Shown here piece after piece: positions 7,587-12,059 of a stretch of DNA of 12,059 nucleotides. The notes below the pieces were generated by a model. It saw only the letters and a program-made list of their open reading frames with translations, was not told the DNA's origin and did no database searches. A program made the translations under genes and the position numbers. Each line of letters begins with the position of its first letter. The stretch's first letter is position 1. Origin of the DNA: RGIG8782 sp017475895 (GTDB lineage Bacteria; Pseudomonadota; Alphaproteobacteria; Rickettsiales; UBA1997). The stretch lies in NCBI GenBank assembly GCA_947167315.1, contig CAMVHP010000026.1, positions 1-12,059 on the forward strand, read 5' to 3'.

Positions 7587-8695
7587 AATTTTTTAACTAT
7601 TTTTGTTGGAATTAATAGATAATATGTTCCTGAAGAATATTGAAAACTAGCATCGTTTTCTCCATCAACACCGGAACCAAAGAAAATATCTCCCCTGACT
7701 GCTCCGTTTATAGCCGAACCGGTATCATTAGCAATAACAATTTTGTTAAAATCTGTGTTCCTGCGTTTTGTATTGTGAGTTGTTTCTAACCATAATGGAA
7801 AACCAAGTGGAATATATTTTTTATCAACAGCTATCGTTCTATATGGTACCAATGTGGTTCCAAATGCACCAACGACAGCGTTATTTTCAATTATTCTAAA
7901 AAATATATACGATTTATTTTGATTCATTACTTTTTTTGCTAAATTTATATCTTTTTTTAAATCTGCTTTTAAATCCTTAGCATTTAGTTTATCCTTTGAA
8001 ATCAAGCCATTTCTATACATATAGTTACCTATGGAAGTAAATTTATAATTATTCTTACCATCAAAACCTATTGATATTGTTTTATTTTCGTCAACCAAAT
8101 ATACACTACCGGATCCCTGTATGTGTAAAAAGAATAATTCCACTGGATCATCTGTATACAATATTTCAAGATTTTTATTATTCAGGGCACCGTTATTTAT
8201 TTCCTCTCTTGTGTAGTATTTTCCATTGTTTTCAAAGTCACTATGTCTACCATATATGGGATATTTATAGACTTTATCTTTTTTTCTTTTAGCGTTTATT
8301 TGTGGTAAGTAATAACCAGTAAACAAAGATTTATTATTTTTACTTACAACCTTATAGGGAACAAAATAATTTTCAAAAAACACCTGAAGATATTTTTTGT
8401 TATAATTTCTAATAACGTTACCTATCTTACAAACAGCATAAAAATCTGTTTTATTAACCTTTCTATTTATTTGTGGAAAAATATTTGTACCACTTGGTAG
8501 CTCCAATATTTTTTCACAGGACTGTAGAAACACCAACAGTGCATCCCCATAGTCCTCCAACTCCCAATCTCTGAAATCATCAAATGTAGACCTAACTAAA
8601 AACACATTTTCGTCAATGTCTATAATGTTTTGTTTTGAATATGAATCACCACAGCCTATGAGAATAAAATAAACTATTAATAATAACGATATCAT
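7583..8695 (-). CDS. mltA: membrane-bound lytic murein transglycosylase A (MltA), lipoprotein
   Basis: MltA cleaves the MurNAc-GlcNAc bond of peptidoglycan, leaving a 1,6-anhydro-MurNAc end. The 370-residue product starts with a short hydrophobic signal ending in the lipobox LIGC (Cys15), so it is likely lipidated and membrane anchored; the n-region lacks the usual basic residues. The MltA domain is recognised by LFTGYYLPQI at about residues 122-131, FFLHIQGSGSVYL, and AVDKKYIPLGFPLW. The C-terminal 3D domain contains NDTGSAINGAVRGDIFFGSG. Asp324 and Asp336 there are the probable counterparts of the E. coli active-site region aspartates; by alignment Asp336 corresponds to the catalytic one. 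The ATG is one base after the timA stop, and the stop overlaps the smr start. No SD is seen, which fits coupled translation. Confidence 0.95.
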   Translation of the reverse strand: MISLLLIVYFILIGCGDSYSKQNIIDIDENVFLVRSTFDDFRDWELEDYGDALLVFLQSCEKILELPSGTNIFPQINRKVNKTDFYAVCKIGNVIRNYNKKYLQVFFENYFVPYKVVSKNNKSLFTGYYLPQINAKRKKDKVYKYPIYGRHSDFENNGKYYTREEINNGALNNKNLEILYTDDPVELFFLHIQGSGSVYLVDENKTISIGFDGKNNYKFTSIGNYMYRNGLISKDKLNAKDLKADLKKDINLAKKVMNQNKSYIFFRIIENNAVVGAFGTTLVPYRTIAVDKKYIPLGFPLWLETTHNTKRRNTDFNKIVIANDTGSAINGAVRGDIFFGSGVDGENDASFQYSSGTYYLLIPTKIVKKL

Positions 8696-8696
8696 A

Positions 8697-9341
8697 CTAT
8701 TCTATTGAATTCAATAACCAATAGTTATCATTATCGGTTTTAACAAAATTCCAAACTTCTTTCACCTTATTAATTCTATTTTTTGATCCAGATATAACCT
8801 CACCATTACTGTTTTCTATGTAGTTAATTTGTTGTGTGTCAACCAGTAGACTGATGGAATTATAGCCACCGCCAATGGTTTTATTTAATATTTTTTTATC
8901 AACAATGGAAACTATTACTGTTTTACAAAACATATCATTTTGTTTATTTTTCAAGATGTTTTTTTCAAAAACAGAATACATTTCAGGACTCAACAATTCC
9001 TTAAGCGTCTGCATATCGTTTCTTGAAAACGCATCCAATATCGACACAATCGCCTTTTCACTCAATTTTAAAAAGATTTCATCATCAAAAATGTTAACTT
9101 TTCCCTTTTCGGTCTTATTTTTTTTTGAATAGTTACTATAAATCTCTCTAAAAAACTTAATATCTTCACCACCGCTCTCGTTGCTGTAACCTTTTACCTC
9201 ATTTCCATCAATTTCTTTTATAAACCGTCTTATAGCCTCATCTTTTTCCATTGCGTCTTGCGTAGTTGTAAAACCAAATTTTCTAAACAACACTCTAAAT
9301 ACTAAAATTGTAACCACTAACAATAAAAATATATACATCAT
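8697..9341 (-). CDS. Tim44-like domain membrane protein (TimA type)
   Basis: The 214-residue protein has one N-terminal transmembrane segment (about residues 3-16), then a basic patch (FRKFGF) and a polar linker. From about residue 90 to the end is a Tim44-like domain: FLKLSEKAIVSILDAFSRND, a TLKELLSPEMYSVFEKNI helix, and a closing beta-rich part ending EVWNFVKTDNDNYWLLNSIE. The family is the bacterial relative of mitochondrial Tim44, and in alphaproteobacteria it sits before mltA and smr, as here. Its job is unclear; an envelope role is inferred from the anchor and the neighbours. A good SD (AAGGAG, 9350-9345) lies 3 bases before the first ATG and 6 before the second (9338), so Met2 is the likelier start. 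Either way it overlaps the upstream stop (ATGATG over TGA). Confidence 0.88.
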   Translation of the reverse strand: MMYIFLLLVVTILVFRVLFRKFGFTTTQDAMEKDEAIRRFIKEIDGNEVKGYSNESGGEDIKFFREIYSNYSKKNKTEKGKVNIFDDEIFLKLSEKAIVSILDAFSRNDMQTLKELLSPEMYSVFEKNILKNKQNDMFCKTVIVSIVDKKILNKTIGGGYNSISLLVDTQQINYIENSNGEVISGSKNRINKVKEVWNFVKTDNDNYWLLNSIE

Positions 9342-9664
9342 AGACTCCTTACTCTCGATACCTTTTTTGTTATTTTTTTTGATAAATCTATACCTTGACC
9401 TTCCGTTTCTACTCCTCTTTTCCTTAGGTCTTTAATTATCTTGTCCATCTCTTCATCGTTTTCATTAACAAAATCAACGGTTCGTTTGGACAATCTTTTT
9501 TTTGCTATTTCTTTTATTTTATTTTCTAAATCCTTATCTCTTTTATTGCTGTCATCGTCATCCTCCTCTTCGTCTAGACCAACCAGCAAATCATCATTGA
9601 TATTTTTATCTAAAAAAATACCCCCTTTTAATTTGCTTTTGTTTTCAGTAAAACATCTATCCAC
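9338..9664 (-). CDS. small, highly charged protein of unknown function, first gene of the timA operon
   Basis: The frame allows at most 108 residues from a GTG at 9664. It begins with a mixed segment, then an acidic run (LDEEEDDDDSN), a Lys-rich helix (KDLENKIKEIAKKRLSKR) and a basic C-terminus. There is no membrane segment or known motif; I do not recognise it. The start is uncertain. The GTG lies just after a TATAAT -10 box, so transcription (near 9658) would begin inside it. A strong purine run AAAAGGGGG follows about 30 bases on, but the next in-frame codons offer no ATG, GTG or TTG at good spacing; ATT at about residue 16 is the only near candidate. Overlap of its stop with timA and the shared promoter support a real gene. 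Low-complexity charge patterns make homology search difficult. Confidence 0.55.
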   Translation of the reverse strand: MDRCFTENKSKLKGGIFLDKNINDDLLVGLDEEEDDDDSNKRDKDLENKIKEIAKKRLSKRTVDFVNENDEEMDKIIKDLRKRGVETEGQGIDLSKKITKKVSRVRSL

Positions 9665-9692
9665 ATTATAATGTACACTTTTTAAAAAGCAA
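9665..9692 (-). promoter_or_regulatory. promoter of the timA-mltA-smr operon
   Basis: On the minus strand, TTGCTT (9692-9687, 3 of 6 matches) and a perfect TATAAT (9670-9665) are 16 bases apart. It is the best candidate upstream of four genes that overlap or nearly overlap (9664-7059). Confidence 0.55.
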
Positions 9693-9811
9693 AGAAAATA
9701 ATTATAATTTAATTATTTATAAAAAATATAAAAAATGTCGTATAAAGCACAACTAAATATAAAAAATAGTAGCAAAAATCAATGCGTTGTAAATTTTTGT
9801 TTTATTTCCTC

Positions 9812-9839
9812 TTGACTTTTCCAATAGATGCATTATTAT
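9812..9839 (+). promoter_or_regulatory. promoter of acpP-fabF
   Basis: TTGACT (9812-9817, 5 of 6 matches) and TATTAT (9834-9839, 5 of 6) are 16 bases apart. Transcription would start near 9846, leaving a leader of about 29 bases with no clear SD before the acpP ATG. Confidence 0.65.
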
Positions 9840-9874
9840 GACCTTCGTTATATTAACAACAGTTATTACAAACA

Positions 9875-10108
9875 ATGAGTGAAATTTTTGATAAAGTAGT
9901 AAAAATAGTTTCAGAGAATTTAGGTGTAGAAGCTTCAAAAGTTACAGAGACATCAAGCTTCGTTGAAGATTTAGGTGCCGACAGTCTCGATCAAGTGGAA
10001 TTAGTAATGGCATTTGAAGAAGAATTTGGTATCGAAATTCCAGATGATGCTGCAGAAAAGATTACAACAGTTAAAAAAGCAGTTGAATACATAGAAAAAA
10101 ATAGTTAA
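9875..10108 (+). CDS. acpP: acyl carrier protein
   Basis: This 77-residue acidic helical protein carries growing acyl chains on phosphopantetheine in fatty acid synthesis. The attachment site is Ser37 in DLGADSLDQVE, followed by the canonical recognition helix (ELVMAFEEEFGIEIPDDAAEKI). Length and sequence are standard for AcpP. fabF follows after 33 bases, so the carrier protein and its condensing enzyme are probably co-transcribed, as in most proteobacteria. Confidence 0.98.
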   Translation: MSEIFDKVVKIVSENLGVEASKVTETSSFVEDLGADSLDQVELVMAFEEEFGIEIPDDAAEKITTVKKAVEYIEKNS

Positions 10109-10129
10109 GTTTATTAATTAAATTAATAC

Positions 10130-10134
10130 AGGTG
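10130..10134 (+). promoter_or_regulatory. Shine-Dalgarno site of fabF
   Basis: AGGTG lies 7 bases before the fabF ATG at 10142 and confirms that start. Just upstream, 10113-10127 is an A/T-only inverted repeat (ATTAATT-A-AATTAAT), of no clear role. Confidence 0.6.
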
Positions 10135-10141
10135 TTTTCTT

Positions 10142-11422
10142 ATGACTAGGAGAGTTGTTATCACTGGTATCGGTATGGTGACACCAGTTGGCGTCGACGC
10201 TGGTAGAAGTTGGAATAGAATAATAAATTCAAAAAGTGGTATAAAAAACATAAAAAGGTTTGATACCACAGACTTGCCGGATAGTATAAGTAAAGTTGCC
10301 GGTGAGGTTAACTGTGATAATGAGAATAGTGAAGAAGGACTGTTTGATCCTAGTCTTTACATCGAAAAGAAAGACCTAAAAAAAATGGATAGGTTTATAT
10401 GGTACGGAATCGGAGCGGCAACAGAAGCAATCGAAGATTCCGGCTGGAAACCAACAGATGAATATAACCTAACTAGAACTGGTGTTATAATAGGTTCCGG
10501 AATAGGAGGACTTTATAGCATACAGGAGACAAGTATAACAATAGCAGAAAAAGGTATAAAAAGAATAAGCCCATTTTTTATACCATCATCTTTAATTAAT
10601 CTAATATCCGGTCAGGTATCAATAAAATACGGTTTTAGTGGTCCGAATATGGCTCCGGTTACCGCCTGTGCCACCGGATCTCATGCAATAGGAGAAGCAT
10701 CAGAAATAATAAAGCGTGGCGATGCTGATGTAATAGTTGCCGGAGGTGCGGAGTCTGCCGTTTGCGAGAGTGGTATAGGTGGGTTCTCGGCAATGCATGC
10801 TCTATCCACAAAGCACAATAGTGAACCAGAAAAGGCCTCGAGACCTTGGGACAAAGACAGAGATGGTTTTGTCATGGGTGAAGGTGCTGGTGTTGTTGTT
10901 TTAGAAGAGTATGAACATGCGAAGCAAAGAGGAGCAAAGATATACGCCGAAGTTGTGGGATACGGCATAAGTGGAGATGCCTACCATATAACTTCACCAG
11001 ATCCAGAGGGAAAAGGTGCTAAAAGAGCAATTAAAATGGCATTGGACAGAGCAGCAATAGATGTTGATAAAATAGACTATATTAATGCACATGGAACATC
11101 TACACCGCTCGGAGACGTATTTGAGTTTAATGCAGTCAAAAGTGTATTCAACTCCTGCTTAAATAAAATATCAATGTCTTCCACAAAGTCTTCAACCGGC
11201 CATCTTCTGGGAGCTGCTGGAGCAATAGAAGCCATAATTTCAGCTAAAGTACTACAGGAAGGTATTTTACCACCAACATTAAATCTTGAAAATGTTGATG
11301 ATGCATGCAGTGGAATTGATTTGGTGCCATTAACAGCAAAAGAGAAAAAAGTTAATTACGTGTTGTCAAATTCTTTTGGTTTCGGTGGAACTAATGCCGT
11401 TTTAATATTGAAGAAAATATAA
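10142..11422 (+). CDS. fabF: 3-oxoacyl-[acyl-carrier-protein] synthase II (KAS II)
   Basis: FabF condenses malonyl-ACP with acyl-ACP in the elongation cycle. The 426-residue protein has the full thiolase fold and the Cys-His-His triad: Cys176 in TACATGSHA, His317 in NAHGTSTPLGD and His354 in SSTGHLLGAAGA. The Gly-rich end SFGFGGTNAVL (411-421) and the GDAYHITSP motif (278-286) are typical of FabF rather than FabB. Residues about 57-75 (around ENSEEGLFDPS) look slightly longer than in common FabF proteins. The start is supported by an SD and by the usual RRVVITGIGMVTPVG N-terminus. Confidence 0.98.
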   Translation: MTRRVVITGIGMVTPVGVDAGRSWNRIINSKSGIKNIKRFDTTDLPDSISKVAGEVNCDNENSEEGLFDPSLYIEKKDLKKMDRFIWYGIGAATEAIEDSGWKPTDEYNLTRTGVIIGSGIGGLYSIQETSITIAEKGIKRISPFFIPSSLINLISGQVSIKYGFSGPNMAPVTACATGSHAIGEASEIIKRGDADVIVAGGAESAVCESGIGGFSAMHALSTKHNSEPEKASRPWDKDRDGFVMGEGAGVVVLEEYEHAKQRGAKIYAEVVGYGISGDAYHITSPDPEGKGAKRAIKMALDRAAIDVDKIDYINAHGTSTPLGDVFEFNAVKSVFNSCLNKISMSSTKSSTGHLLGAAGAIEAIISAKVLQEGILPPTLNLENVDDACSGIDLVPLTAKEKKVNYVLSNSFGFGGTNAVLILKKI

Positions 11423-11453
11423 CACAGCTGAATCGTATAGTAATATCAATAGT

Positions 11454-11479
11454 TTTAAAGGTTACAGAGTAACTTTAAA
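11454..11479 (+). terminator. weak hairpin after fabF, possible terminator
   Basis: TTTAAAGGTTAC (11454-11465) pairs with GTAACTTTAAA (11469-11479) around a 3-base loop, with one bulged G. The stem is long but A/T-rich and has no T tract behind it, so intrinsic termination is uncertain. It lies 31 bases past the fabF stop and before the rpsT promoter. Confidence 0.3.
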
Positions 11480-11508
11480 TAAATGTTTAAAGGTTTTGTC
11501 GAATTTTC

Positions 11509-11536
11509 TTGCTTTATTAAAAACATGTTTTATACT
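11509..11536 (+). promoter_or_regulatory. possible promoter of rpsT
   Basis: TTGCTT (11509-11514, 3 of 6 matches) and TATACT (11531-11536, 5 of 6) are 16 bases apart, giving a leader of about 60 bases. The 12-base palindrome AAAACATGTTTT (11520-11531) fills most of the spacer, and a near copy follows 30 bases on. Confidence 0.45.
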
Positions 11537-11561
11537 GCAACGGTTAGTAAAAATATGTTTT
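11520..11561 (+). repeat. pair of near-identical palindromes before rpsT
   Basis: AAAACATGTTTT (11520-11531) is a perfect 12-base palindrome. AAAATATGTTTT (11550-11561) differs by one base and begins exactly 30 bases later. Both are followed by a matching tail (TATACTG and TACTG). The second lies inside a longer hairpin, GTAAAA (11547-11552) with TTTTAC (11558-11563). This could be a pair of operator sites or a leader structure. Confidence 0.5.
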
Positions 11562-11604
11562 ACTGAGATTTTTTAATAATTTTATAAACAATGGATGGCT
11601 TACT

Positions 11605-11871
11605 ATGGCACACACATTAACGACAAAAAAAAATATTAGAGTTATAACAAGAAGAACCGCTATAAACAAGTCTAGAAAAAATAGAATAAGAAGTTTTTTT
11701 AGAAAAGTTGAGGCAGCAGTTTCTGAAAATGACAAAGCTCTAGCAAAAGAGGCTCTTGTAAATTTTGAATCAGAAGTTATGAAGGGCGTTTCAAAAAAAG
11801 TATATAAGAAGAATACAGCTGCAAGAAAAATAAAAAGAGCTGCAAAATTAGTAAAAAGTTTGGATCAATAA
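11605..11871 (+). CDS. rpsT: 30S ribosomal protein S20
   Basis: The 88-residue, very basic protein has the S20 pattern: an N-terminal MAHTLTTKKNIR region, RRTAINKSRKNRIRSFFRKVEAA, and the closing KKVYKKNTAARKIKRAAKLVKSL. S20 binds 16S rRNA early in 30S assembly. Length is normal for the family (about 88). A GGATGG stretch (11593-11598) six bases before the ATG is a moderate SD. In E. coli S20 represses its own translation; whether the leader here does the same is unknown. secF begins 11 bases after its stop. Confidence 0.97.
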   Translation: MAHTLTTKKNIRVITRRTAINKSRKNRIRSFFRKVEAAVSENDKALAKEALVNFESEVMKGVSKKVYKKNTAARKIKRAAKLVKSLDQ

Positions 11872-11882
11872 AACTTTAAAAT

Positions 11883-12059
11883 ATGTCAGATAATACAAGT
11901 TATGATTTTCTAAAATTAAGTAAGGTAACTGGATTATTATCTTTGGTATTGATTGCCATTTCATTTACGAGTATAGCAATAAGGCATTTTAACTTTGGAA
12001 TAGATTTTACTTTAGTCATCGAGAAAATAAATCACAAGGTTTTGATATGTTCTATGTTA
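11883..12059 (+). CDS. secF: protein translocase subunit SecF, N-terminal part (runs off window)
   Basis: Too short for routine ORF calling because it is cut by the edge, this frame is open from the ATG at 11883 for 59 residues. YDFLKLSKVTG leads into a transmembrane helix (about 15-33) and then RHFNFGIDFT (34-43). This matches the start of SecF, where a short cytoplasmic segment, TM1 and the GIDFxGG motif come in this order. SecF, with SecD, drives Sec export using the proton gradient. The Gly-Gly that normally follows GIDF(T/A) is absent: the sequence goes straight to LVIE, as if two codons were deleted. No SD is visible. Identity is probable; whether the gene is fully functional cannot be judged from this fragment. 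Confidence 0.75.
   Translation, partial: MSDNTSYDFLKLSKVTGLLSLVLIAISFTSIAIRHFNFGIDFTLVIEKINHKVLICSML

Noticed and set aside
9441..9671. Plus-strand frame with poly-Ser opposite the small charged protein
   Set aside because: Poly-Ser arises from the antisense of the acidic Asp/Glu codons; no independent evidence.
10681..10968. 95-codon minus-strand frame opposite fabF
   Set aside because: Antisense shadow of a highly conserved gene, low-complexity Ser/Pro/Ala product, no SD or promoter.

Overview
The window is AT-rich, mostly single-copy bacterial housekeeping DNA with a few accessory genes. Three things point to an alphaproteobacterium, probably a host-associated Rickettsiales- or Holosporales-like lineage: the LepA, FabF and S20 sequences; the Tim44-like / MltA / Smr cluster with its alphaproteobacterial-style linker before the Smr domain; and an ankyrin-repeat protein. 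TGA is used as a stop, so the standard bacterial code applies. I cannot place the genus from the sequence alone.

Layout. 1-686 (minus): 5' part of a DUF262 (GmrS/DndB-like fold) gene cut by the window edge. 687-1006: non-coding, with promoter signals. 1007-2011 (plus): DUF2157-like multi-pass membrane protein, followed by a rho-independent terminator hairpin. 2150-3976 (minus): lepA. 4166-5635 (plus): ankyrin-repeat protein, divergent from lepA. 5767-6822 (plus): Trp-rich multi-pass membrane protein of unknown function. 6921-6997 (minus): initiator tRNA-Met with its own promoter. 7059-9664 (minus): a tightly coupled operon of a small charged protein, a Tim44-like membrane protein, the lytic transglycosylase MltA and an Smr-domain protein, reading toward the tRNA. 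9875-11422 (plus): acpP-fabF (fatty acid synthesis). 11605-11871 (plus): rpsT. 11883-end (plus): 5' part of secF.

How it fits together. AcpP and FabF form the carrier/condensing pair of fatty acid elongation. The Tim44-like protein, MltA and SecF are envelope or export functions. LepA, S20 and tRNA-fMet belong to translation. Accessory content lies at the left edge (DUF262 plus DUF2157-like) and between lepA and the 3' side of tRNA-fMet (ankyrin plus membrane protein). Promoters can be read as TTGaca-N16-TATaaT before most transcription units. They show that three longest-ORF starts (ankyrin, membrane protein, small charged protein) overlap promoter elements and are too long.

I did not find a convincing undescribed multi-gene system. 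The best leads are unusual features of the initiator tRNA, a SecF lacking the Gly-Gly of its GIDFxGG motif, paired palindromes upstream of rpsT, and the accessory block beside tRNA-fMet.
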